Shown here: positions 1-7,460 of the stretch, piece after piece
How positions within the stretch are numbered: position 1 is the stretch's first letter
Layout: every line of letters starts with the position of its first letter
Assembly (NCBI GenBank): GCA_945981915.1
Contig: CAMFRJ010000044.1
Location: 1-7,483, forward strand
Length of the DNA stretch: 7,483 nt
Origin: an uncultured Erysipelotrichaceae bacterium
GTDB lineage: Bacteria; Bacillota_I; Bacilli_A; Erysipelotrichales; Coprobacillaceae
Reading direction: 5' to 3'
The notes under the pieces: model-generated
What the model was told of the DNA's origin: nothing
The model's database searches: none
The model's input: only the letters and a program-made list of their open reading frames with translations
Position numbers and translations under genes: made by a program

Positions 1-887
1 ATATTAAAACAATATATCAGGGTATTGAAAATTTAAATGAATTTTTTGGTTTGTTTTGTGGAAAAAAACTGATTAAGACAATTAGAAGAAGAGGATATTG
101 TATAGAAGAAGAATATTTTAATGATGGACAATTACAGTATTTATTGGATAGTATTTTATTTAATAAAGATATCAATGCAGATGAAGTGGCACAATTTATT
201 AAAGGTTTAACATCATTGAGTTCTGCTAAACAGTTATCACGTATTACTATCAATCCTCTAGTGACAAATCAAAATGAATATCATTATTTATTAAATTTAA
301 CAACCATTATCAAAGCGATTCATGAAAAGAAAACAATCTATTTTAAATATGTGAACTATGAAATTCAAGATAATCAATTAGTAGAGATTTATAGAAGACA
401 TGGAAATGACAAGACTAATGAAGAGTACTATATTGTTTCACCTTATAAAATCATTCAAAGAGATTCTAAATATTATCTTTTGGGATACTTTGATTTAAGA
501 AAGGATTCATTGAGTGTTTATCGTTTAGATAGAATGAGATTGGTAAGAAATCATAAGAGTAGTTTTATTGACATTCAGGAACAATATGATTTTGAAAAAG
601 AGTTGGATAGAAATGTGAATATGTATGTATCGGGGTATAGAGATAATTTGGAAATAAAATTTCATCACTCTATTATGAGAGAAGTTGTTGATCATTTTAA
701 AAGTCATTGTCAAATGAAAAAAATATTTGATGATACATATGTTTTAGAGGCAGAAGATATTTTAATATCTGAAGGATTGATTGGTTGGTTAATGATGTTA
801 CAAGATAAAGTAGAAGTCGTGAGACCACTTCAATTAAAAGAAGATATGCTCAAAAGAATATCTTTGATGCAAAAAAAATATCAATAA
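1..887 (+). CDS. WYL-domain transcriptional regulator, 5' truncated
   Basis: This is the C-terminal 294 residues of a WYL-family regulator; the reading frame is open to the left edge (first whole codon at 3), so the true start lies outside. Numbering from that codon, residues 4-16 (TIYQGIENLNEFF) resemble the recognition-helix end of the usual N-terminal helix-turn-helix, which suggests only a short piece is missing. Residues about 40-80 look like the linker helices. The WYL domain spans about 100-180, with the family hallmarks YYLLGY (157-162) and YRLDRM (173-178). A C-terminal WCX-like segment follows to residue 294. WYL proteins are cytoplasmic DNA-binding regulators whose WYL domain senses a ligand, often a nucleotide or nucleic acid; the ligand and targets here are unknown. 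A terminator directly after the stop separates it from pstS, so a role in phosphate control is not implied. The TTG at 51 is inside the gene and is not its start. Confidence 0.85.
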   Translation, partial: IKTIYQGIENLNEFFGLFCGKKLIKTIRRRGYCIEEEYFNDGQLQYLLDSILFNKDINADEVAQFIKGLTSLSSAKQLSRITINPLVTNQNEYHYLLNLTTIIKAIHEKKTIYFKYVNYEIQDNQLVEIYRRHGNDKTNEEYYIVSPYKIIQRDSKYYLLGYFDLRKDSLSVYRLDRMRLVRNHKSSFIDIQEQYDFEKELDRNVNMYVSGYRDNLEIKFHHSIMREVVDHFKSHCQMKKIFDDTYVLEAEDILISEGLIGWLMMLQDKVEVVRPLQLKEDMLKRISLMQKKYQ

Positions 888-914
888 AAGAATGCGAAAG
901 CATTCTTTTTCTTA
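886..914 (+). terminator. Rho-independent terminator after the WYL regulator gene
   Basis: A perfect stem of about 10 bp (886-895 with 900-909) is closed by a GAAA tetraloop (896-899) and runs into a T tract (906-910, then CTT). The last two bases of the TAA stop codon (885-887) lie in the stem. This should isolate the upstream gene from the pst operon. Confidence 0.88.
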
Positions 915-938
915 ACATTTATTTACATTGAATTTACT
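912..938 (+). promoter_or_regulatory. Candidate Pho box upstream of pstS
   Basis: Three TTAACA-like hexamers follow one another: TTAACA (912-917), TTTACA (922-927) and TTTACT (933-938), at start-to-start distances of 10 and 11 bp. This fits the known Bacillus PhoP pattern of TT(A/C/T)A(C/T)A-type direct repeats about one helical turn apart. It sits in the only sizeable gap before pstS. The core promoter is uncertain: TAAAAT (938-943) and TATTAT (982-987) are both possible -10 elements and neither has a good -35 at standard spacing, as is common for activator-dependent promoters. Single TTAACA hexamers are frequent in this AT-rich DNA, so the evidence is the spacing and not the hexamer. Which regulator binds is inference. 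Confidence 0.55.
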
Positions 939-962
939 AAAATCAAACGATTGCTTGATTTT
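939..962 (+). other. AT-rich hairpin in the pstS upstream region
   Basis: An 8-bp stem (939-946 with 955-962) has an 8-base loop and is followed by a T-rich stretch (963-980, including eight T in a row at 973-980). It could be a weak second terminator behind the one at 886-914, or a leader structure if transcription of pstS starts upstream of it. The stem has only one G-C pair, so it is weak and may be chance in such AT-rich DNA. Confidence 0.25.
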
Positions 963-1026
963 TTCTTGTTTGTTTTTTTTCTATTATTGAAGTGTCTTAA
1001 GAAGGCAGGAAAGGAAAGTATAAAAA

Positions 1027-1854
1027 ATGAAAAAGAAAATATTAAGTATTTTTATGGCATGCTTGTTATGCCTAGGATTAACTGCTTGTGGTAATTCAAG
1101 TAGTGACTCAGAATCCATTCAAGGAAAGGTAAGTTTAAATGGATCAACTTCAATGGAAAAGTTTGTGAACGCTTTATCAGAAGCCATTAAAGAAGAATAT
1201 CCAGATTTACAATTAGAAGCACAGTTTACAGGTTCAAGTGCTGGATTAGAAGCATTAGCTTCAGGTAGCGCTGATATTGGTGATTCCTCAAGAGCTTTAA
1301 CAGATGAAGAAAAGGAAAAAGGTTTAGTAGAAAACATTGTCGCTATTGATGGTATCGCAATGATTACTCATAAGAGTAATACTGTTAAGAATTTAACAAC
1401 TGAACAATTAACAAAAATCTATACTGGAGAAATTAAAAACTGGAAAGAATTGGGTGGACAAGATCAAGCTATCGTTGTGATTGGACGTGAATCTGGTTCT
1501 GGAACAAGAGGAGCATTTGAAGAATTATTAAAGATTGAAGATCAATGTCAATATGCTCAAGAATTAAATGAAACTGGTGCAGTTTTAGCAAAAGTTGCCA
1601 AAACAGAAGGTGCAATTGGTTATGTTTCATTAGATGTTGTTGATGATACAGTGACAGCTTTAAAATTAAATGATGTTGAAGCTTCAGAAAAAACAATTAA
1701 AGATGGATCTTATCAATTACAAAGACCATTCGTTATGGCAACAAAGGGTGAGATCAGTAAACAAAAAGGAAATGTAAGAGCAATCTTTAATTTTATTGAA
1801 AGTGATGCTGGTCAAGAAGTCATTAAAAAAGTTGGTTTAATTAGTGCTAAATAA
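1027..1854 (+). CDS. pstS: PstS, phosphate-binding lipoprotein of the Pst ABC transporter
   Basis: Extracellular, membrane-anchored solute-binding protein of 275 residues that captures inorganic phosphate and delivers it to PstC/PstA. The N-terminus is a lipoprotein signal peptide: a KKK charged start, a hydrophobic core, and lipobox LTAC with the lipidated cysteine at residue 21. A Ser/Asp/Glu-rich linker follows to about residue 31. The PstS-like binding fold covers about 33-275. Predicted phosphate-contacting segments are NGSTS (38-42), DIGDSSR (83-89) and RESGSGTR (154-161), all typical of the family. The ATG is supported by AAGGAAAG at 1011-1018, eight bases upstream. It is the first gene of the pst operon, 14 bp from pstC, and lies behind a candidate Pho box, so induction by phosphate starvation is likely. 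Length and motifs are normal for the family. Confidence 0.96.
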   Translation: MKKKILSIFMACLLCLGLTACGNSSSDSESIQGKVSLNGSTSMEKFVNALSEAIKEEYPDLQLEAQFTGSSAGLEALASGSADIGDSSRALTDEEKEKGLVENIVAIDGIAMITHKSNTVKNLTTEQLTKIYTGEIKNWKELGGQDQAIVVIGRESGSGTRGAFEELLKIEDQCQYAQELNETGAVLAKVAKTEGAIGYVSLDVVDDTVTALKLNDVEASEKTIKDGSYQLQRPFVMATKGEISKQKGNVRAIFNFIESDAGQEVIKKVGLISAK

Positions 1855-1868
1855 GAGGTATTTCATAT

Positions 1869-2801
1869 ATGGAAAATCGTTTCTTATCTATTGTGAGTAA
1901 TCATAAAACGAAATCCATAGTAGAAAAAACAGCTGCGATCATATTTCGCGGCTGTGCTATTATGTCGATCGTTGCAGTTGTTTCCATTACTGGCTATATG
2001 CTCATTTCAGGAACACCAGCATTATTTAAAGAAGGTTTTATCGATATTTTGTTTAAAACAACTTGGGCACCAACTGCCAGTGATCCACAATATGGTATTT
2101 TGCTCATTATTTTAACATCAATTGTCGGAGTTATTTTAGCCATTTTGATTGGTGTACCTATTGGTTTATTGACAGCTATTCATCTCGCAGAAATGGCGAA
2201 CAAGCATGTCAGAAAGATATTAAAGTCAGCTATTGAATTATTAGCCGGTATTCCTTCAGTTGTTTATGGTTTGTTAGGAATATTAATTGTTAATCCTATG
2301 ATGTATAAGTTAGAACTATTGATCTATAAAGGTGATACATCTCATCAATTTACTGGTGGGGCTAATTTATTATCGGCTATTATTGTATTAGCCATTATGA
2401 TTTTACCTACACTTATTAATATTTCAGAAACTGCTTTAAAGTCTGTTCCTGATGATTTAAGAAAGAGTTCATTAGCTCTAGGAGCAAGTCAAATACAAAC
2501 AATTTTTAAAGTTGTTTTACCGGCTGCTAAAAATGGTATTATGTCAGCTATTGTCTTAGGTGTTGGTAGAGCTATAGGAGAAGCTATGGCCATCTTATTG
2601 GTTGCTGGTAATGCTGTCACATTTCCATTTCCATTTCATTCCGTCAGATTTTTAACAACAGCAATTGTTTCAGAAATGGGATATGCAAGTGGCGTTCATC
2701 GTGAAGTTTTATTTACAATAGGTTTAGTATTATTTGTTTTTATTATGATTATCAATCTTGTCTTAACATTTATTCTTAAGAAAGGGGATTGTCATGACTA
2801 A
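1869..2801 (+). CDS. pstC: PstC, phosphate ABC transporter permease
   Basis: One of the two integral-membrane permease subunits forming the phosphate channel of the Pst transporter. It has 310 residues and about six hydrophobic segments, roughly at 30-48, 78-105, 121-145, 167-184, 222-247 and 280-303. The cytoplasmic coupling (EAA) loop that docks onto PstB is at about 195-225 (LRKSSLALGASQIQTIFKVV, then LPAAKNG), followed by the conserved GVGRAIGEAMA (231-241). The GIPSVVYGLLG segment (127-137) is also typical of Pst permeases. The longer N-terminus and a GRAIGEAMA rather than GRIVAESAA signature favour PstC over PstA. The Shine-Dalgarno AAGAGGT (1853-1859) overlaps the pstS stop and sits nine bases before the ATG. 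The 3' end overlaps pstA by 8 bp, suggesting translational coupling. Confidence 0.95.
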   Translation: MENRFLSIVSNHKTKSIVEKTAAIIFRGCAIMSIVAVVSITGYMLISGTPALFKEGFIDILFKTTWAPTASDPQYGILLIILTSIVGVILAILIGVPIGLLTAIHLAEMANKHVRKILKSAIELLAGIPSVVYGLLGILIVNPMMYKLELLIYKGDTSHQFTGGANLLSAIIVLAIMILPTLINISETALKSVPDDLRKSSLALGASQIQTIFKVVLPAAKNGIMSAIVLGVGRAIGEAMAILLVAGNAVTFPFPFHSVRFLTTAIVSEMGYASGVHREVLFTIGLVLFVFIMIINLVLTFILKKGDCHD

Positions 2802-3660
2802 TTCGATATTTGAAAAAAGAAAGAGAATAAGCGATAAGAGCATGAGCTTCTTTATTTATTTATCAAGTCTTTTATCAGTTTTCATTCTAGTCGTTATTAT
2901 TGGCTATATTCTTTATCGTGGTTTACCAGTATTCAATTTTTCATATCTGATGAACACGACGAGTATTATCAATGATACAGTAGGAATATTACCAAATATT
3001 ATCAACACACTTTATATTATTGTTTTAACATTATTAATTGCTTGTCCAATCGGTATTGGAGGAGCTATTTATCTCAACGAGTATGCAAAAAATAAAAAAT
3101 TTGTCGATGTTATTTCCTTTACAACAGAAGTCTTATCAGGGATACCATCTATTATTTATGGTTTATTTGGAATGTTATTTTTTGGTACATTTTGTGGTTT
3201 TGGATTTTCTATATTAACTGGGTCTTTAACATTAGCTATTATGATATTACCGATTATTTCTAGAAATACGCAAACAGCTTTAGAAACAGTACCAAAAAGT
3301 TATCGAGAAGCAGCATTAGGGATAGGAGCAACAAAATGGTATATGATTAGAACTGTTTTGCTTCCTAGTTGTATGCCAGGAATCTTAACAGGCGTTATTT
3401 TAGCGATGGGAAGAATTGTTGCTGAATCAGCAGCATTGTTATTTACAGCAGGCTCAGTCCATGTCTTACCAGCTAATATTTTTACTCATGTATTATCTAG
3501 TGGTGGAACATTGACGATTGAACTTTATTTACAGATGGCTAAAGGGAATTATGATGTTGCTTTTGTTATTGCGTTAGTATTAATAGTGATTGTTTTAGGA
3601 CTCAATATGCTTGCTAAATTAATCACTAAAAAATTTGATGTTCATGAGGTGAAAAACTAA
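2794..3660 (+). CDS. pstA: PstA, phosphate ABC transporter permease
   Basis: Second membrane subunit of the phosphate channel, pairing with PstC. It has 288 residues with about six hydrophobic segments, approximately 20-41, 66-93, 109-134, 138-155, 192-219 and 255-275. The EAA coupling loop is at about 169-197 ([17 protein letters not shown] then [12 protein letters not shown]), and the following [15 protein letters not shown] (206-220) is characteristic of Pst[12 protein letters not shown] (117-127) mirrors the matching segment in PstC, as expected for two related permeases. The ATG lies inside the end of pstC (shared ATGACTAA, 2794-2801), preceded by AAAGGGGA at 2781-2788, so it is probably translated by coupling. 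The next gene, pstB, begins 2 bp after the stop codon starts clear of it, and its ribosome-binding site lies inside the end of pstA. Confidence 0.95.
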   Translation: MTNSIFEKRKRISDKSMSFFIYLSSLLSVFILVVIIGYILYRGLPVFNFSYLMNTTSIINDTVGILPNIINTLYIIVLTLLIACPIGIGGAIYLNEYAKNKKFVDVISFTTEVLSGIPSIIYGLFGMLFFGTFCGFGFSILTGSLTLAIMILPIISRNTQTALETVPKSYREAALGIGATKWYMIRTVLLPSCMPGILTGVILAMGRIVAESAALLFTAGSVHVLPANIFTHVLSSGGTLTIELYLQMAKGNYDVAFVIALVLIVIVLGLNMLAKLITKKFDVHEVKN

Positions 3661-3661
3661 T

Positions 3662-4417
3662 ATGGAAAATAAAATTGTAGCAAAAAATGTCAACTTACAT
3701 TATGGAAGTAAACATGCATTAAAAAATGTCAGTTTAGATATTAAAGAAAATGCAATTACAGCTTTTATTGGTCCATCTGGATGCGGAAAATCAACATTTT
3801 TAAAAACATTGAATAGAATGAATGATTATGTAGAAAACTGTAAGATTGAAGGAACTATCTTATTAGATGGTGAAGATGTTTATGATGAAAAAGTTGATAC
3901 GACAGTATTAAGAAAAAAAGTAGGAATGGTCTTTCAACAACCTAATCCATTTCCTATGTCTATTTATGATAATATTGCTTATGGTCCAAGAATTCATGGA
4001 ATCAAAAACAAAAGAGAATTGGATCGTATTGTAGAGGAAAGCTTAAAAGCTGCTGCTTTGTATGATGAAGTGAGCGATAGACTTCATACCAGTGCCTTAG
4101 GTTTGTCAGGAGGGCAACAACAAAGACTATGTATCGCAAGAGCATTAGCAGTCCAGCCAGATGTCATTTTATTGGACGAACCAACAAGTGCTCTTGACCC
4201 TATTTCTACTTTAAAGATAGAGGAATTATTATTAGATCTTAAAGATAAATATACGATCGCTATTGTGACTCATAACATGCAACAAGCGAGTCGTATTGCT
4301 GATTATACTGCATTTTTCTTGGTTGGTGAAATGATAGAATATGGACAAACAAAAGATATATTTTCTATACCTAAAGACAAAAGAACAGAAGATTATATTA
4401 CAGGTAGATTTGGATAG
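3662..4417 (+). CDS. pstB: PstB, phosphate ABC transporter ATP-binding protein
   Basis: Cytoplasmic ATPase that powers phosphate import through PstC/PstA, probably acting as a homodimer. Its 251 residues match the usual length. All ABC elements are intact: Walker [10 protein letters not shown] (37-45), Q-loop in [12 protein letters not shown] (89-100), signature LSGGQQQR (148-155), Walker [13 protein letters not shown] (168-179) and the H-loop histidine at 204 (THNMQQASR). The FQQPNPFP block, the NRMND segment after Walker A (51-55) and the YITGRFG C-terminus (245-251) are hallmarks that set PstB apart from other importer ATPases. GAGGTGA (3646-3652), inside the end of pstA, provides the Shine-Dalgarno nine bases before the ATG. 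phoU follows after 12 bp. Confidence 0.97.
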   Translation: MENKIVAKNVNLHYGSKHALKNVSLDIKENAITAFIGPSGCGKSTFLKTLNRMNDYVENCKIEGTILLDGEDVYDEKVDTTVLRKKVGMVFQQPNPFPMSIYDNIAYGPRIHGIKNKRELDRIVEESLKAAALYDEVSDRLHTSALGLSGGQQQRLCIARALAVQPDVILLDEPTSALDPISTLKIEELLLDLKDKYTIAIVTHNMQQASRIADYTAFFLVGEMIEYGQTKDIFSIPKDKRTEDYITGRFG

Positions 4418-4429
4418 GAGAAGACAAGT

Positions 4430-5089
4430 ATGTTAAGAAGTCAATTTCATATAGAGTTAAATAATATGCATGTTGAATTAGATAAAATGTGTCATTTGGT
4501 GATTGAAGCTATTGATCGTTGTGTAGAAGCTTTTCAAAATCATGATTTGGAATTAGCACAAGAGATTATTAGAAATGATAAAGCTATCAATGATGTCGAA
4601 AGGTCTGTAGAGTCAAAATGTTTATCTTTGATTTTAAAACAACAGCCTGTTGCTTCTGATTTAAGAGATGTTTCAACAGCTTTAAAGGTTGTCACTGATT
4701 TAGAAAGAATTGGAGATCAAAGTGCAGATATTGCTGAACTAATTTTAGAAATGGATGAAAAAGATAGCTATTTAATGATTGAACATATTCCTTCTATGGC
4801 ACGTGTAGCGATTGAAATGGTGACCAGTGCTTTAAGTGCTTTTCATGAACATGATATACAAAAAGCAAATGAAGTTAAAAAACATGATCGTGAAATGGAT
4901 CAGTTGTTTGAAGAAGTGAAATTAGAACTTGTTCAAATCGTTAAAGAAAATAAGGATCATGTTGATTTAGCCATTCAGTTTTTGATGATCGCAAAATACT
5001 TTGAAAGAATCGGTGATCATGTTGTCAATATTTGTGAATGGGTTGAATTTAATCAAACAGGAAAGGTTAATGATACAAGATTAATTTAG
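4430..5089 (+). CDS. phoU: PhoU, phosphate signalling and transport regulator
   Basis: Cytoplasmic, peripheral membrane-associated regulator that links the PstSCAB transporter to PhoR and keeps the Pho response off when phosphate is plentiful. The 219 residues form two PhoU repeats, each predicted as a three-helix bundle: about 1-107 and 115-210. Each repeat carries the family's acidic metal-binding motif, DLERIGDQSADIAE (90-103) and YFERIGDHVVNICEW (190-204), matching the known E/D-xxx-D pattern that coordinates metal clusters. The Shine-Dalgarno TAGGAGAAG (4415-4423) overlaps the pstB stop codon, consistent with coupled translation as the last gene of the pst block. No hairpin with a T tract is seen after the stop, so transcripts may continue into phoBR. 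Confidence 0.95.
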   Translation: MLRSQFHIELNNMHVELDKMCHLVIEAIDRCVEAFQNHDLELAQEIIRNDKAINDVERSVESKCLSLILKQQPVASDLRDVSTALKVVTDLERIGDQSADIAELILEMDEKDSYLMIEHIPSMARVAIEMVTSALSAFHEHDIQKANEVKKHDREMDQLFEEVKLELVQIVKENKDHVDLAIQFLMIAKYFERIGDHVVNICEWVEFNQTGKVNDTRLI

Positions 5090-5107
5090 AAACGTTTTTG
5101 TTTTTCT

Positions 5108-5156
5108 TAACATAAACATAACATAAGAAGATGAAAATTATGTTAATATTATGTTA
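5108..5156 (+). promoter_or_regulatory. Mirrored direct repeats before phoB; candidate PhoB operator
   Basis: TAACATAA occurs at 5108-5115 and 5119-5126, exactly 11 bp apart, and its reverse complement TTATGTTA occurs at 5138-5145 and 5149-5156, also exactly 11 bp apart. The four units are symmetric about position 5132. Direct repeats with an 11-bp period are the known binding mode of PhoB/PhoP-type response regulators, so a site for the PhoB encoded next to it is plausible. TATTAT (5147-5152) is a possible -10, which would put the left pair at about -51 to -33 and leave the right pair over the -10. That would allow activation by one pair and repression by the other, but the start site is not known. 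In RNA the element could fold into an interrupted AU-rich hairpin. Confidence 0.6.
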
Positions 5157-5158
5157 TC

Positions 5159-5165
5159 AGGAGGG
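5159..5165 (+). promoter_or_regulatory. Shine-Dalgarno site that fixes the phoB start
   Basis: AGGAGGG lies seven bases upstream of the ATG at 5173, a near-ideal site. It selects 5173 over the in-frame ATG at 5131, which has no such site and lies in the middle of the mirrored-repeat element. Confidence 0.85.
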
Positions 5166-5172
5166 ATGTTTC

Positions 5173-5871
5173 ATGAGTAAACATATTTATGTTGTAGAAG
5201 ATGATGAAAATATTAGAGAAATTATTAACATAGCCTTAACAAATAATGGTTATCAGGTTTCTTTATTTGATAATGCTATCACGGCATTAGATTCTTTAGA
5301 AAACGATCATGTTGATCTCGCTATTTTTGATTTGATGTTACCTCAAATGTCAGGTATTGAAGCTATTAAAAAAATTAGAAAGTTTGATAGTGATCTACCG
5401 ATTCTTATTTTAAGTGCAAAAGATAGAGAGATTGATAAGGTCAATGGTTTAGATAGTGGTAGTGATGATTATATGACAAAACCTTTTGGTGTTCTTGAAT
5501 TACAAGCGAGAGTGAGAAGCTTATTAAGAAGAAGACAACCAAAAGAAGAAAAAATTCATACTGCATCTTTAGTTATTGATAAGAAAACAAGAGTTGTCAA
5601 ACAAAATGGACAAGATCTTGTTTTCACAAACAAAGAATATAAGTTATTGTTATATTTAATTGAAAATAAAGATAGAGTTGTCAGCAGAGATGAATTATTA
5701 AATAAAATATGGGGATATGATTTTATTGGTGAGTCACGTGCTCTTGATGTTCATATTCGTGCATTGCGTTCTAAATTGAATGATGATGGAAACCATTATA
5801 TCAAAACTGTAAGAAGTGTAGGGTATCGTTTTATTGAAGAGGTTATAGACGATGCAAAAGGCAATATTTAA
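5173..5871 (+). CDS. phoB: PhoB/PhoP-type response regulator (OmpR family)
   Basis: DNA-binding response regulator of 232 residues that, once phosphorylated by PhoR, controls phosphate-starvation promoters. The receiver domain (about 3-115) has the acidic pocket E9-D10-D11, phospho-acceptor D53 (in LAIFDLMLPQMSG), S81 at the switch position and K103 (in YMTKPF). A linker leads to an OmpR-type winged-helix DNA-binding domain at about 127-226, with FTNKEYKLLLYLIEN, the DELLNKIWGYDF segment, a recognition helix around RALDVHIRALRSKL and the wing YIKTVRSVGYRF. The start at 5173 is chosen for its Shine-Dalgarno and because MSKHIYVVEDDE is the normal family N-terminus; the longer form from 5131 would add 14 atypical residues. 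The position after phoU and overlap with phoR point to the Pho system, not another OmpR regulator. In Gram-positive bacteria the gene is also called phoP. Confidence 0.93.
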   Translation: MSKHIYVVEDDENIREIINIALTNNGYQVSLFDNAITALDSLENDHVDLAIFDLMLPQMSGIEAIKKIRKFDSDLPILILSAKDREIDKVNGLDSGSDDYMTKPFGVLELQARVRSLLRRRQPKEEKIHTASLVIDKKTRVVKQNGQDLVFTNKEYKLLLYLIENKDRVVSRDELLNKIWGYDFIGESRALDVHIRALRSKLNDDGNHYIKTVRSVGYRFIEEVIDDAKGNI

Positions 5872-7460
5872 ATATTTTACAATCGTATTGATTATTACAC
5901 TTTGTGTATCTTCGGTTGTTTCAACTGTGATCTTATCAGATCAAATGCTTAATAATACCAAGGAACAACTTTTATACTCTGTCAAGTTGATTGATCATCA
6001 ACTTGATTATCAAAGTCCATTACAAGAACAGGTTGTTCAGCTTAATGGAGTGGCCTATGGTGAAGATACACGTTTAACGATCATCGATGATTCCGGGGAA
6101 GTATTGGCTGATAGTGATAAATCATCCATTACAGATAATCATTCATCAAGAACAGAAGTGAAAGAAGCTTTAAAAGATGGTGTGGGGTATGCAACGAGAT
6201 ATTCAACGACTTTAAAGAAAAATCTTTTGTATGTTGCTTATTTTCATAGAAGTCATATTATTAGAATTTCTATACCATATAATGGTCTATTTGATAATGC
6301 ATCTTATTTATTAGAACCATTGCTTATATCATCTGGTTTATCTTTATGTATCGCATTATTTTTTGCTTATAAATTTTCTAAAACATTAAATCATCCTTTA
6401 TCTGATATGAATAATGAAATTATGAAGATGAAGAATAATGAAACACTTCATTTTGATAATTATGAATATGAAGAATTTAATGTGATTGCTTCTAAAATTA
6501 AAGAACAAGCTTCTACAATTCAAGAAACATTATCTACTTTGAAAAAGGAACGTATTAAGATCAATAGTATTTTGGATCAAATGAATGAGGGATTTATTCT
6601 TACAGATAATGATGGTATTATTTTGATGTGTAATGAAAAGGCTAGACAATTGTATCCACATCTCACACAAGATCAATCAATCAGAGATTATATCTTTGAT
6701 TTTCAAATCATCGATCAACTTAAACAAATTGGTGAAGAACCAAAAATTGTTGATGTAAAAAAAGAAAAAGAAGTTTATCGATGCTTTATTTCAAAAGTGG
6801 ATTATGGTGTGACATTATTATTTGTCAATGTGACTGAATCGGTCAATGCAATGAAAATGAGACAGGAGTTTTTCTCAAATGTTTCTCATGAGTTAAAAAC
6901 ACCAATGACATCAATTAAAGGTTATAGTGAATTATTACAGGCAGGCATGATTGATGATCCACAAATCAAACAACAATCTCTTTCTAAGATTCTTAAAGAA
7001 GTTGATCAAATGTCACAATTGATCAATGATATACTGATGATTTCTCGCCTTGAAAACAAAGATATTCAAGTTGTTGATCATCCGCTCACTTTAAGACCAA
7101 TTGTTGATGAGATTGCAGATTCTTTGAAAGTAGAAATGCAAAAGAAGAATATTCTTTTGACTTGTGATATTGAAAATGTGACTTTTTATGCTAATCATCA
7201 ATTTATTTATCAATTGGTTAATAATTTATTAACGAATGCAGTGAAATATAATCGACAAGATGGGACAATCACAATGAATTCTTATCAAAAAGATGATAAT
7301 TTAATTATTGAAGTGTCCGATACTGGTAAGGGAATCTCTTTGATTGATCAAGGTAGAGTCTTTGAAAGATTTTTTAGATGTGATCAAGGAAGAGATAAGG
7401 GAACTGGTGGAACGGGACTAGGTTTATCTATTGTCAAACATATTGTCCAATATTATCAAG
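5852..7460 (+). CDS. phoR: PhoR sensor histidine kinase, 3' truncated at contig end
   Basis: Membrane histidine kinase that phosphorylates PhoB under phosphate limitation. 536 codons are present and the genuine sequence stops at 7460 inside the gene. Domains in order: transmembrane helix about 8-29, extracytoplasmic region about 30-150, second transmembrane helix about 152-172, HAMP-like linker about 173-230, PAS domain about 235-330, then the HisKA dimerisation domain with H-box FFSNVSHELKTP (340-351), phosphorylated histidine H346. The ATPase domain shows the N-box (VNNLLTNAVKYN, 456-467, with N462), G1 box (VSDTGKGIS, 488-496), F-box (VFERFFRCD, 503-511) and G2 box (GTGGTGLGLS, 517-526). 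Only a short C-terminal tail should be missing. The start ATG lies inside phoB (20-bp overlap), with GAAGAGG at 5836-5842 nine bases upstream, indicating coupled translation. The frame continues into adapter bases, so the last apparent codons after 7460 are artificial. Confidence 0.95.
5982..6006. repeat. Perfect 10-bp inverted repeat inside phoR
   Basis: TCAAGTTGAT (5982-5991) and ATCAACTTGA (5997-6006) are exact reverse complements around the 5-base spacer TGATC. They lie in the coding region for PhoR residues 44-52, early in the extracytoplasmic part. The mRNA could form a stable local hairpin there, with one extra G-U pair. No T tract follows, so it is not a terminator. It may simply be a coincidence of codon choice. 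Confidence 0.5.

Noticed and set aside
51..887. TTG at 51 as the start of the WYL regulator
   Set aside because: The frame is open to the left edge and the residues before 51 (including TIYQGIENLNEFF) fit the helix-turn-helix part of the family; no ribosome-binding site precedes the TTG.
982..987. TATTAT as the definite pstS -10 promoter element
   Set aside because: No -35 match lies at 16-18 bp, and the candidate Pho box would be unusually far upstream; kept only as one of two possibilities.
17..1696. Minus-strand open frames at 17-253, 525-713, 1119-1337 and 1469-1696
   Set aside because: They lie opposite well-supported genes, have no ribosome-binding site or recognisable domain, and their composition is that of antisense shadows of AT-rich coding DNA.
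2762..2774. CTTAACATTTATT, a 13-base match to the pstS Pho-box region (911-923)
   Set aside because: It lies within the pstC coding sequence (Leu-Thr-Phe-Ile codons), has no companion repeats at 11-bp spacing, and TTAACA-like words are common in this AT-rich DNA.
5090..5105. AAACGTTT palindrome followed by T runs after phoU, as a terminator
   Set aside because: The palindrome has no loop and cannot form a usable hairpin; T-rich sequence alone does not make an intrinsic terminator.
5131..5172. Upstream in-frame ATG giving PhoB 14 extra residues
   Set aside because: No Shine-Dalgarno before 5131, the extra residues are unlike the family, and the region is the repeat element; AGGAGGG clearly serves the ATG at 5173.
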